64,000 nucleotides of DNA from Hydromonas sp. Its GTDB lineage: Bacteria; Pseudomonadota; Gammaproteobacteria; Burkholderiales; Burkholderiaceae. The first letter of the stretch is position 1. Every line of letters begins with the position of its first letter. Of this stretch, positions 25,474 through 34,246 are shown one piece after another. Where the stretch lies: contig JAFEII010000003.1 of assembly GCA_017495165.1 (NCBI GenBank), positions 1 through 64,000 on the forward strand, written 5' to 3'. The position numbers and the translations under genes were made by a program. The notes below the pieces were generated by a model that had not been told where the DNA came from, made no database searches, and saw nothing but the letters and a program-made list of their open reading frames with translations.

Positions 25474-26259
25474 TCAGTCTGATTTTTTGCGCAGCGCCGC
25501 CCGCGCACCAAGCACATAACCCGACAACGCATACGCCACAAACAGCGCAAATAGGGTCAATTCAGGCTTGGCAATCACCGCCAAACCCACGCCAATCACC
25601 GCCAATAATTTTGGGAAAGACACCGAATGGCGCACATCCATGGCTTTGCCGCTGTAATACGGCAGCGTGGTCACCATTGACACCCCCGCAAATAATGTGA
25701 CCCCAAGCGCCACCCAAGGGAAAATTTCAGGTGCAATATCCACTTTATTCGCCGAAACCAGCCACACAAAACCCGCCACCAATGCGGCAGCGGACGGGCT
25801 GGGCAAGCCTTGAAAAAAGCGCTTGTCCACCACGGCCAAATTGGTGTTAAACCGCGCCAAACGCAAGGCCGCGCACAGGCAATACACAAACGCCACAATC
25901 AGCCCCAAGCGGCCAGAGCCAAAACTTTTGAGCTGCCATTCATACACAATCAGCGCAGGCGCCACACCAAAAGACACCATATCGGCCAAGCTGTCATACT
26001 GCTCACCAAACGCGCTTTGGGTGTTGGTCATCCGCGCGACGCGCCCGTCCATGCCATCTAAAACCATAGAGAAAAAAATCAAAATCGCGGCCACTTCAAA
26101 ATCAGCCGCCATGGCTTTGATAATCGCAAAAAAAGCACAAAACAGCGCTGCGGTGGTAAACGCATTGGGCAACAAATAAATACTGCGGTGCCGGTGTTGC
26201 TGCGCATCGGCGTGCATTTCTATCGGTGCATCGGGTTTTTGCGGGGTCAAATCAGTCAT
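25474..26259 (-). CDS. pssA: CDP-diacylglycerol-serine O-phosphatidyltransferase
   Basis: PssA joins CDP-diacylglycerol and serine to give phosphatidylserine, the precursor of phosphatidylethanolamine. This 261-residue protein is the membrane-type enzyme of the CDP-alcohol phosphatidyltransferase family. The motif DGMDGRVARMTNTQSAFGEQYDSLAD matches D-G-x2-A-R-x8-G-x3-D-x3-D in the right order (written here as the residues seen: DG, AR, G, D, D). Several membrane helices follow. AAGGAG lies before the ATG. psd is 9 bases upstream on the same strand, so the two enzymes acting in sequence are co-transcribed. The N-terminal 25 residues are polar and His-rich (HADAQQHRHRS). Confidence 0.94.
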   Translation of the reverse strand: MTDLTPQKPDAPIEMHADAQQHRHRSIYLLPNAFTTAALFCAFFAIIKAMAADFEVAAILIFFSMVLDGMDGRVARMTNTQSAFGEQYDSLADMVSFGVAPALIVYEWQLKSFGSGRLGLIVAFVYCLCAALRLARFNTNLAVVDKRFFQGLPSPSAAALVAGFVWLVSANKVDIAPEIFPWVALGVTLFAGVSMVTTLPYYSGKAMDVRHSVSFPKLLAVIGVGLAVIAKPELTLFALFVAYALSGYVLGARAALRKKSD

Positions 26260-26268
26260 AGCAGCTCC

Positions 26269-26934
26269 TTATTGCGCCTGTTTTAAAGAGGCCAAAATAG
26301 TTGATGAAGCGCTGACTTTATCACCAATACTCACATGCGGCGTGGCATCCAGCGGCAAATACACGTCCACGCGCGAGCCAAACCGAATCAAGCCATAACG
26401 CTCGCCGCGTTTGCCCACATGCCCTGCGCTCACGTAGCACAAAATCCGCCGCGCAATTAAACCCGCCACTTGCACGGCAGTGACCACTTGACCATCCGCA
26501 GTTTGCATCACCAACGCGTTGCGCTCGTTTTGCTCAGAGGCTTTGGCCAAATCGGCATTCAAAAATTTGCCTGCAAAATACTCTGCTTTAAGCACCGTGC
26601 CATCCACAGGCAAGCGGTTGGAATGCACATTAAACACATTCATAAACACGCTGATTTTGAGCGCATCACGGTCCGCGTAAATATCACGGGTTTTTTCCAC
26701 CACAATCACGCGGCCATCCGCAGGGCTTAACACCGCGCCCGCTTGCATGGGAATCTCACGCGCAGGGTCACGAAAAAATTGAATCACAAATGCGGCAATC
26801 ACATACAACGGCAGCGCCCAGCCAAAACCACACAGCACATGAACCAACACCGCCAGCAACAACGCCCCGCCAATAAACGGCCAGCCTTCGCGCGCCAAAA
26901 TCGGATGTGGGTAATTTGAATTGCTCAAAGACAT
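26269..26934 (-). CDS. psd: Phosphatidylserine decarboxylase
   Basis: Psd decarboxylates phosphatidylserine to phosphatidylethanolamine at the inner membrane. This is the short type-B (archaeal-type) proenzyme of 221 residues. A membrane segment lies at about residues 15-45. The catalytic core has [26 protein letters not shown], and near the C-terminus [12 protein letters not shown], where cleavage between G and S would give the pyruvoyl group of the alpha chain. The start at 26934 ([19 protein letters not shown]) follows GGAAAGAAC and matches the family; a longer frame to 27009 does not. It is upstream of pssA in one operon. In relatives this pair follows ilvIHC directly; here two SIMPL genes come between. 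Confidence 0.94.
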   Translation of the reverse strand: MSLSNSNYPHPILAREGWPFIGGALLLAVLVHVLCGFGWALPLYVIAAFVIQFFRDPAREIPMQAGAVLSPADGRVIVVEKTRDIYADRDALKISVFMNVFNVHSNRLPVDGTVLKAEYFAGKFLNADLAKASEQNERNALVMQTADGQVVTAVQVAGLIARRILCYVSAGHVGKRGERYGLIRFGSRVDVYLPLDATPHVSIGDKVSASSTILASLKQAQ

Positions 26935-27002
26935 AATAAGTTCTTTCCATAAATCAGCGCCAACACGACTCAACCTACAAAACCGCGCCACGCCTTTAAA
27001 AT

Positions 27003-27034
27003 AAAACACCTCGCAAAACGCGAGGTGTTATTTT
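27003..27034 (-). terminator. Hairpin at the end of the first SIMPL gene
   Basis: Arms AACACCTCGC (27005-27014) and GCGAGGTGTT (27020-27029) with flanking T-rich sequence on the minus strand. It lies just downstream of the SIMPL gene ending at 27033 and probably separates it from psd. Confidence 0.7.
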
Positions 27035-27815
27035 ACTTGATTCTGGCCGAAACCCATAGGTTTAACTTGAGGGTTTGATCTGCCGCGTCAAATGTGGGGG
27101 CGGCGATTTTGGCTTCCCTCATCAGACCATCACTCGCCACAGGTGCGGTTGAATAACCCAACTTCTCTGCTCTTCCGTATAAGTCACCACCGCCATATTC
27201 TTTCACCGCCACTTGCGCCGCCTGCAATGCCGCTTCATTGCACGGCCGATTGCTCATCAAGTCCAAGCTCACCACTTCCCATTTTTTTGCGCGCACGCCG
27301 TCGGTAATCACATCCATGCGTTTTTGCAAATTGGCAAAGGCCTTTTTGTACAAACTGTCTTGCAAGCTGTCAATAAACTCATTGGTCACCGAATAATTCA
27401 CGCCGCTAAAAACCATGCCCAGCTCTTGGGTTTTGGCGGTCATTTTGTCCAGTTCTGTTAAGTGCTTGGTTTTCACCACAAAATTTTGCGACACCTGCCA
27501 GCCATTGGGCTTGTTGTTTTTATCCACGGTTTGATAAGTTTGATAATTTTGATTCACGATTTTGGCATCCGCATCCAACGACTTGATATACGTACTTGCA
27601 TCGCGCTGCATTTTATTCGCTTTATTTGCCGCCTCGGTTTTGTCGGCGTTTTTGACCACCAGCGAAAAATTCAAATTAGCCAAATCAGGCGCAACGGTTT
27701 CTTGGCCTTGCGCACACATCTGTATCACGGCGCCTTCAGACTCTTTTGCATAAGCGGCCATTGAACCACTGATTAAAGCCAACGCCAGTGCGGCTTTGGT
27801 GAACATTGATTGCAT
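27033..27815 (-). CDS. SIMPL-domain (DUF541) periplasmic protein, copy B
   Basis: A 260-residue exported protein of the SIMPL/DUF541 family. A signal peptide (MQSMFTKAALALALISGSMAAYA) is followed by the SIMPL fold: an opening strand like IQMCAQGQETVAPDLANLNFSLVVKNADKTEAANKANKMQRDAST, then YQTYQTVDKNNKPNGWQVSQNFVVKTKHLTELDKM, a YSVTNEFIDSLQDSLYKKAF stretch, and a C-terminal beta segment. Family members are implicated in oxidative-stress tolerance or envelope maintenance; the mechanism is unknown. It resembles the next gene in layout and both have a cysteine near the mature N-terminus, so they are paralogs. The gap between them is 157 bases without a clear gene. Confidence 0.85.
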   Translation of the reverse strand: MQSMFTKAALALALISGSMAAYAKESEGAVIQMCAQGQETVAPDLANLNFSLVVKNADKTEAANKANKMQRDASTYIKSLDADAKIVNQNYQTYQTVDKNNKPNGWQVSQNFVVKTKHLTELDKMTAKTQELGMVFSGVNYSVTNEFIDSLQDSLYKKAFANLQKRMDVITDGVRAKKWEVVSLDLMSNRPCNEAALQAAQVAVKEYGGGDLYGRAEKLGYSTAPVASDGLMREAKIAAPTFDAADQTLKLNLWVSARIK

Positions 27816-27972
27816 TTTTCATCCTTTTTATTGAAGTGAACTGCTTAAATTAAACGGCTTGACTGATGTAAATAAACCCACATTGCGTCTGTGTTTGCAA
27901 CCGCGCGCTGCATTCGCAACTGCACCAACAGCGCCCAACGCCCAAACGGTTGATTGCACGGACGCGCCGCGT

Positions 27973-28698
27973 TTACTTCATTTTGGCCGCAATCCATAAA
28001 TGAACCGCCACAGTTTCTTTTCCTTGTACAAAACTCGTCTTTGCCACACTTGACACAGCAGTCGCATCCATCATGACAGAGTTGTTTCTGGTATACATCC
28101 CGCCTTGGCTCGCGCAAGCGCTTTGCCCCGTTGAGTTGATGTGCACAATTTCCCACGCATCTGACTTACCCAAGCCTTTTGACATCGCGGCCAACCGCAT
28201 TTGCACATCCTCAAATGCATTCACGTACAAGCGCTCTTGCGTGTGCTTGCGCAGCTCTTTAGATACAAATTGATCCACCCCGCCAATCACCATGTTTAAG
28301 TTTTGCAGCGTTTGCACCACATCAGGCACTTCATCGAGCCCTGTTATTTCTAATTGAAACGCCTGCGTCACCGTCCAGCGGCGCGGCGCCTTGCCAGAAT
28401 CATCATAATCTTGGCTCGTGTTGTACGACTGATTCATCACCTGCGCCGCAGGATATTGCGCCTTGAGCGCGGCCAGCACCTCGGTCATTTTTTGGTTTAC
28501 CTGATTGGCCGCCGATTTTTTGTCTTGTTTGGTTGAGGCAAAAGACACCGACACGCGCGCACGGTCTTGCACGACTTCTTCATCCGCCTGACCGCACAGC
28601 TCAACCAGCGTCCCAGTTTGATTGATGTTTGGCACGTTTTGCGCCTGCGCTTGCGTTAATGTGGCGAGCAAGGCAATGAGTAAGAGTGATTTTTTCAT
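27973..28698 (-). CDS. SIMPL-domain (DUF541) periplasmic protein, copy A
   Basis: A 241-residue exported paralog of the 27033-27815 protein. It has a signal peptide (MKKSLLLIALLATLTQAQA), then GTLVELCGQADEEVVQDRARVSVSFASTKQDKKSAANQVNQKMTEVL (given here as residues about 30-75), QSYNTSQDYDDSGKAPRRWTVTQAF, and a C-terminal half with LRKHTQERLYVNAFEDVQMRLAAM. Conserved family points are the E-v-qD-a strand at the start, the paired Y-x-T-x-x-Y region and a C-terminal strand ending WIAAKMK, which parallels WVSARIK in the paralog. Function unknown. AAAAGGACTTC precedes the ATG. Confidence 0.85.
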   Translation of the reverse strand: MKKSLLLIALLATLTQAQAQNVPNINQTGTLVELCGQADEEVVQDRARVSVSFASTKQDKKSAANQVNQKMTEVLAALKAQYPAAQVMNQSYNTSQDYDDSGKAPRRWTVTQAFQLEITGLDEVPDVVQTLQNLNMVIGGVDQFVSKELRKHTQERLYVNAFEDVQMRLAAMSKGLGKSDAWEIVHINSTGQSACASQGGMYTRNNSVMMDATAVSSVAKTSFVQGKETVAVHLWIAAKMK

Positions 28699-29077
28699 TT
28701 GAAGTCCTTTTGGTTAAGTTCGCAGATGAATCTGCCTTTGAAATATTAAATTATGACACCAAAAAAGCATTGAGATGCGGTTTTAGGCTTTGGATGCATG
28801 ACTCAGAAACAAGGCACTTTCTGAACAAAAACCCGCAACAGATTCACCAAGCAAGCGCTCAAAATCCAAGTGCCAGACGGCGCGCCGACGCGATCCATTG
28901 AAGTAAGAAGCGGCATAAAAAGACCCGTGTTCAGGAAAAACAAAGCTGCCAAGCCATATCGTGCCAATCTGATACAAACTGAGTGTCAACTTGTACCAAC
29001 AGGCTGCGAGCGCACCAAACAAAAAGCGACCACAAAGGCCGCTTTTTGTTGATGTGCTTACAATCGATACAGCCAAA
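28699..29077. other. Intergenic region upstream of the SIMPL genes, with the ilvC terminator
   Basis: No gene is seen in these 379 bases. They contain the ilvC terminator (29018-29050) and should hold the promoter of the SIMPL genes near 28740-28760 (AT-rich). Short reading frames on both strands lack ribosome sites and known motifs. Confidence 0.5.
29018..29050 (-). terminator. Terminator of ilvC
   Basis: Arms AACAAAAAGCG and CGCTTTTTGTT around an 11-base loop, 28 bases beyond the ilvC stop on the minus strand, with T-run on that strand. Confidence 0.75.
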
Positions 29078-30103
<1,026 letters not shown>

Positions 30104-30249
30104 TTATGTAAAAACTACTTTGGTTAAATTAAATTTACTGCTGTGCTGCTAAACCCAACTACTTAAATCTTGGCGGTGTTTTTGTGATGAACGATATCGC
30201 AACTGCTGGGGCGAAATTTATCACGCCCTACGTCCCACAAAAACACTGC

Positions 30250-30741
30250 CTAAAGTCTTAACGTCCGCTCGCCGCGCCCAATCCCTGACACGCCGGTGCG
30301 TACGGTTTCAATAATCAAACTGCGCTCAATATTACTGATAAACGCGTCGATTTTACCATGCTCGCCCGTCAACTCAACCGTGTATGACTTGTCCGTCACA
30401 TCCACAATATTGCCTCGGAAGATTTCGGTGGTGCGTTTGATTTCTTCACGGTCTTTGCCAACCGCACGGATTTTCATGAGCATCAGCTCGCGTTCCACAT
30501 GCGCGCCGTCGGTCAAGTCATTGACTTTGACCACATCAATCAAGCGATTAAGCTGCTTGGTGATTTGTTCCAACACATCGTCTGAGCCCGAAGTCACAAT
30601 CGTCATGCGCGACAATGTGACATCTTCGGTGGGCGCAACCGATAAGGTTTCAATGTTGTAGCCACGTGCAGAGAACAAACCCACCACACGAGACAATGCG
30701 CCCGCTTCGTTTTCAAGCAAAATAGAAATAATTCGTCGCAT
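30250..30741 (-). CDS. ilvH: Acetolactate synthase small (regulatory) subunit
   Basis: IlvH binds the catalytic subunit, activates it and confers valine feedback inhibition. The 163 residues contain an N-terminal ACT domain (RRIISILLENEAGALSRVVGLFSARGYNIETLSVAPTED, residues about 2-40) with the G-A-L-S-R-V and N-I-E-T motifs of the effector site, and a C-terminal domain (about 80-160, VDVTDKSYTVELTGEHGKIDAFI). It starts 2 bases after the end of ilvI, so the two subunits are translated as a pair. Confidence 0.97.
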   Translation of the reverse strand: MRRIISILLENEAGALSRVVGLFSARGYNIETLSVAPTEDVTLSRMTIVTSGSDDVLEQITKQLNRLIDVVKVNDLTDGAHVERELMLMKIRAVGKDREEIKRTTEIFRGNIVDVTDKSYTVELTGEHGKIDAFISNIERSLIIETVRTGVSGIGRGERTLRL

Positions 30742-30742
30742 G

Positions 30743-32488
30743 TTATTCTCCCGTCAACATGGCTTGGTTCATGGCCGCCACGTCCGAGCGCAGCAACATT
30801 TCAGACAAGCCTTTGCCCGCTTGCACCATTGGAAACACGTTTTCGGTTTGGTCGGTCTGGAAATCCATAAACACCAAGCGGTCTTTGAGTGCCAACGCTT
30901 CACGCAACGCACCTTCGACATCCGATGATTTCTCAATCCGCATGCCCACGTGGCCATAAGCCTCGGCCAGTTTGACAAAATCAGGCAACGCGTCCATGTA
31001 TGAATGCGAATAGCGTTTGTCATAATCAAGCTCTTGCCATTGACGCACCATGCCCAAATAGCGGTTATTGAGGCTCAAAATTTTAATCGGCAAATCGTAT
31101 TGCAAGCAGGTTGACAACTCTTGAATGCACATTTGCACCGAGCCTTCGCCTGTAATGCAGCACACTTCTGCATCGGGATAGCGTTTTTTCACGCCCATTG
31201 CGTACGGAATGCCCACGCCCATTGTGCCCAAGCCACCAGAGTTAATCCAACGGCGCGGCTCATCAAACGGATAAAACTGTGCGGCAAACATTTGGTGCTG
31301 CCCCACGTCAGACGTAATGTAGGCATCGCCTTTGGTTAAGCGGTGCAAGGTTTCAATCACGTATTGCGGCTTGACCAATTCGCTGTTGCGATCGTACGCC
31401 AGCCCATCCACTTTTTTCCACTCTTTGATTTGTTGCCACCATTTGGCGACTTTGGCAGGCTCAACCCGCTCAGACATTTCAGCGAGTTGCGCGAGCATGT
31501 CGATCAACACGTCTTTGACGTCACCCACAATCGGCACATCAGCGCGCACACGTTTAGAGATTGACGACGGATCCACATCGACATGAATCACCTTGCGCGA
31601 CACCGAGCCAAAATGCTTGGGATTACCGATCACGCGGTCATCAAACCGCGCACCAATCGCAATAATCACATCCGCGTTTTGCATCGCCATATTCGCTTCA
31701 TACATGCCGTGCATACCGGGCATACCGATATAGTTAGGACTGCTGGCGCGGCAACCGCCCAAACCCATCAAGGTATTCACGCACGGAAAACCCAGCGCAT
31801 CGACCAAGCGGTTTAATTCAGGCGCGGCATTGCTCAAAATCACACCGCCACCGGTATAAATCACAGGACGTTCCGCATTGAGCAAGTATTGCAACGCCTT
31901 ACGGATTTGGCCAGAATGCCCTTTCACCACCGGATTGTATGAGCGCATTTCAACGGTGGCTGGGTATTCAAACTTGCATTTGGCGTTGGAGACGTCTTTT
32001 GGAATATCAATCAACACCGGGCCAGGACGACCTGTTTTGGCAATATGAAAGGCTTTTTTGATGGTACTTGCTAATTGGCGCACGTCTTTCACCAAAAAAT
32101 TATGCTTCACGCACGGGCGGGTAATCCCCACCGCGTCGCATTCTTGGAATGCGTCTTGGCCAATCATGCTCGTGGGCACTTGGCCTGAGATAATCACCAT
32201 CGGAATCGAATCGTAATACGCCGTGGCAATCCCAGTAACCGCATTGGTTAAGCCCGGCCCACTCGTGACCAAGCACACGCCAACATCATTCGATGAGCGT
32301 GAATACGCATCAGCGGCGTGAACGGCGGCTTGTTCGTGACGAACCAGAATGTGTTCGATACCCGTTTGTTGATGCAGCGCGTCATAAATATAGAGGACGG
32401 AGCCACCAGGGTAACCAAAGATGTGTTTGACGTTTTCGGCTTGAAGCGCCTCAACGAGAATTTGTGAGCCTGTCAATTCAGTTGACAT
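30743..32488 (-). CDS. ilvI: Acetolactate synthase large (catalytic) subunit
   Basis: The catalytic subunit of acetohydroxyacid synthase uses thiamine diphosphate, FAD and magnesium to condense pyruvate with pyruvate or 2-oxobutyrate. The 581 residues show the Pyr domain with the catalytic glutamate in LVRHEQAAVHAADAYSR, a central FAD-binding domain with VIAIGARFDDRV, and the PP domain with the ThDP motif GEGSVQMCIQEL ending in LNNRYLGMV. The motif has Glu where E. coli has GDG, which I recall as common in betaproteobacteria. First gene of the ilvIHC unit. AAAGGACACTTAT precedes the ATG, and a long untranslated leader may lie upstream. Confidence 0.96.
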   Translation of the reverse strand: MSTELTGSQILVEALQAENVKHIFGYPGGSVLYIYDALHQQTGIEHILVRHEQAAVHAADAYSRSSNDVGVCLVTSGPGLTNAVTGIATAYYDSIPMVIISGQVPTSMIGQDAFQECDAVGITRPCVKHNFLVKDVRQLASTIKKAFHIAKTGRPGPVLIDIPKDVSNAKCKFEYPATVEMRSYNPVVKGHSGQIRKALQYLLNAERPVIYTGGGVILSNAAPELNRLVDALGFPCVNTLMGLGGCRASSPNYIGMPGMHGMYEANMAMQNADVIIAIGARFDDRVIGNPKHFGSVSRKVIHVDVDPSSISKRVRADVPIVGDVKDVLIDMLAQLAEMSERVEPAKVAKWWQQIKEWKKVDGLAYDRNSELVKPQYVIETLHRLTKGDAYITSDVGQHQMFAAQFYPFDEPRRWINSGGLGTMGVGIPYAMGVKKRYPDAEVCCITGEGSVQMCIQELSTCLQYDLPIKILSLNNRYLGMVRQWQELDYDKRYSHSYMDALPDFVKLAEAYGHVGMRIEKSSDVEGALREALALKDRLVFMDFQTDQTENVFPMVQAGKGLSEMLLRSDVAAMNQAMLTGE

Positions 32489-32760
32489 ATAAGTGTCCTT
32501 TCAAGATCAAATAAAAGTCTTGCCCATGCAGTTTGCCGCTTTTGTGATGTGCCGCTTGTGTTGAAACAACCACAAACGCCCAAACCACACGCCGATACAA
32601 ACCACTAAAAGCCAAGGTTCCTTGAGATTGATTGGATGCAAATGAAGCAATTGTGTCGCTTATCTGCAAACAAGATGAGATTGAAGCCAAGGTGGGCGGA
32701 TAGCCCAAGCCAGCACAATCAATAGTTTGTAACATTACGATGTAAAACGCGTTTGGTCAA
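32489..32760 (-). promoter_or_regulatory. Candidate ilvIHC promoter and long leader
   Basis: On the minus strand, TTGACC (32755-32760) and TAATGT (32732-32737) are 17 bases apart and could be -35/-10 elements. If so, the leader before ilvI is about 240 bases. It includes a Val/Trp/Phe-rich frame (around 32535-32600, containing RRVVWAFVVV) that could be a leader peptide, but no clear attenuator hairpin is visible. From 32761 to 32892 there is nothing I recognise except a GCTTGACCCGCAATC string also related to a repeat near 1620. Confidence 0.3.
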
Positions 32761-32892
32761 GTATTTTTCAGCCAAACATGCGGGTTTATGCATCCGCGCC
32801 ACACGTTAAAATGACGGTGCGCCAATTGGTTGCTCGCACACCCAAATACCACCGTCATTTTGCGCTTGACCCGCAATCCCCAAATCCAAGCA

Positions 32893-33078
32893 TCACTCTT
32901 GCGGCTCAGATTTTGTATCAGGAATGATTAAATCCACCGCACCCGCGCCTACTTTAACCGTGGTTTTTACCGCCGTTGCCGCTACAGACACCGCCGCGCC
33001 GGCCACCGTCACCACCGCGCAGCCGCTCAAACTTGCGCACAGCCATAGCGCCGCCGCGCCGCCGAGTATTTTATTCAT
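32893..33078 (-). CDS. Small lipoprotein (NF038104-like)
   Basis: A 61-residue predicted lipoprotein: MNKILGGAAALWLCASLSGCAVV, with the lipobox LSGC giving a lipidated cysteine at residue 20. It is followed by a Val/Ala/Gly-rich segment (VTVAGAAVSVAATAVKTTVKVGAGAVDLIIPD) and an acidic tail. This layout matches a family of tiny proteobacterial lipoproteins (NF038104-like) of unknown function. The start at 33078 is preceded by TTTAAGGACTGC. It begins 7 bases after the end of the neighbouring membrane-protein gene, so they are probably co-transcribed. Longer in-frame extension upstream would run through that gene and is not credible. Confidence 0.75.
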   Translation of the reverse strand: MNKILGGAAALWLCASLSGCAVVTVAGAAVSVAATAVKTTVKVGAGAVDLIIPDTKSEPQE

Positions 33079-33085
33079 GCAGTCC

Positions 33086-33529
33086 TTAAACTTTAGGTGA
33101 CCGACGACGCTCAAAACGCGCCGGTCCATATTGATACGCCGCCACTTCAAAGCGGTTGTCGCGGTAATATTCCCGCCCCTGTGATTTTTGCCAAAACCCC
33201 TCCAGCACATAAGCCACCGGCAACAAAATCCCCCAACGCTCCGCTTGACGCACATGTTCAAACTCATGCGCCCCACTGTGCGCCAGCATTTTTGCATCCC
33301 CAGCAATCACCACGTGCCCAATCGCCGCCGCATACATGCGCCCCAACGGATGATGATTGAGCAACCAAGCCAAACCACCGCCCCACGCGCACAACGCCTG
33401 CGTGCCACCAAGGCGCAACCACGCCACGCGTGGGCGCGTGGGCAGCACCAACATCAGCAACGCCAAGCCGCATAATGTGAGCGGCAATGCCCAAACCATT
33501 CTAAAAACAAAACGCAAGATTTTAAACAT
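33086..33529 (-). CDS. Membrane protein with HExxH metalloprotease-like motif
   Basis: A 147-residue protein with an N-terminal membrane hairpin (FRMVWALPLTLCGLALLMLVLP and, weaker, LCAWGGGLAWLL) and a short domain containing HEFEHVRQAERWG, an HExxH motif (residues 91-95), with a downstream NRFEVAAYQYG whose glutamate could be a third zinc ligand (gluzincin pattern). Relatives are small unnamed proteins; DUF4157-type domains show a similar H-E-x-x-H-x-x-Q pattern. Peptidase activity is inferred from the motif only. I start at 33529 (MFKILRFVF) because GGGGTGGTG precedes it; the longer frame to 33631 would overlap the region before ruvA. Confidence 0.75.
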   Translation of the reverse strand: MFKILRFVFRMVWALPLTLCGLALLMLVLPTRPRVAWLRLGGTQALCAWGGGLAWLLNHHPLGRMYAAAIGHVVIAGDAKMLAHSGAHEFEHVRQAERWGILLPVAYVLEGFWQKSQGREYYRDNRFEVAAYQYGPARFERRRSPKV

Positions 33530-33621
33530 CACCACCCCAAACACAGCGTCAGCAAGCACAATGCCTGCCAGACCAAAAATGAGTGTGCGATAATAGCACC
33601 GAAATTTTAAAAGGACATTGT

Positions 33622-34206
33622 ATGCTCGCAAAAATCACCGGCACCCTCATCGAAAAAAACCCACCGCAAATCGTCGTAGACACCCAACACGGGTTGGCCT
33701 ACGAAATAGACGTACCCATGAGCACCTATTACAATTTGCCCAATACCGGCGAGCCCGTGTGCCTATTTTTACACCTCGCCATTCGAGAAGACGCGCAGCA
33801 ATTATTTGGTTTTGCCAGCGCCGCCGAGCGCGCCAGCTTTCGGATGCTGGTCAAAATCAGCGGCGTGGGTTCACGCACCGCACTCGCGATTTTATCGGGT
33901 TTGTCTTCAGACGACTTGCAACAAGCGATTGCCAATCAAGACATTTCACGCCTCATGGGCATTCCAGGGATTGGCAAAAAAACCGCCGAGCGCTTGGTAT
34001 TGGAGCTCAAAGACAAATTCAAAGGCATGAGTTTTAACTTCACCGCCACCGCAGCACAACCGCACAGCGACCGCGACGATATTGCGCAGGCCTTATCCGC
34101 ATTGGGCTACGGCGACAAAGACGTCAACGCTGCACTCAAACAACTGCCAAACGACTTGGGCGTGAGCGCAGGCATCCGCCAAGCGCTGCAATGGTTGTCA
34201 AACTAA
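33622..34206 (+). CDS. ruvA: Holliday junction branch migration protein RuvA
   Basis: RuvA binds four-way DNA junctions as a tetramer and loads the RuvB motor in homologous recombination. The 194 residues have domain I (MLAKITGTLIEKNPPQIVVDTQHGLAYEIDVP), domain II with two helix-hairpin-helix motifs (ISGVGSRTALAIL and IPGIGKKTAERLVLEL, residues about 72-120), and domain III at the C-terminus (DIAQALSALGYGDKDVNAALKQL). The start at 33622 follows AAAGGACATTGT. Most betaproteobacteria have purH-ruvC-ruvA-ruvB; here ruvA is alone, and no ruvC or ruvB is in the window. Confidence 0.96.
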   Translation: MLAKITGTLIEKNPPQIVVDTQHGLAYEIDVPMSTYYNLPNTGEPVCLFLHLAIREDAQQLFGFASAAERASFRMLVKISGVGSRTALAILSGLSSDDLQQAIANQDISRLMGIPGIGKKTAERLVLELKDKFKGMSFNFTATAAQPHSDRDDIAQALSALGYGDKDVNAALKQLPNDLGVSAGIRQALQWLSN

Positions 34207-34246
34207 ATTCAGCATATAAGATTAAATCAACCATAACGGAGTGAGT

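Noticed and set aside
32478-32735. 85-codon minus frame upstream of ilvI as a gene.
   Set aside because: It overlaps the ilvI start, lacks a ribosome site and family features; only a leader-peptide function is considered.
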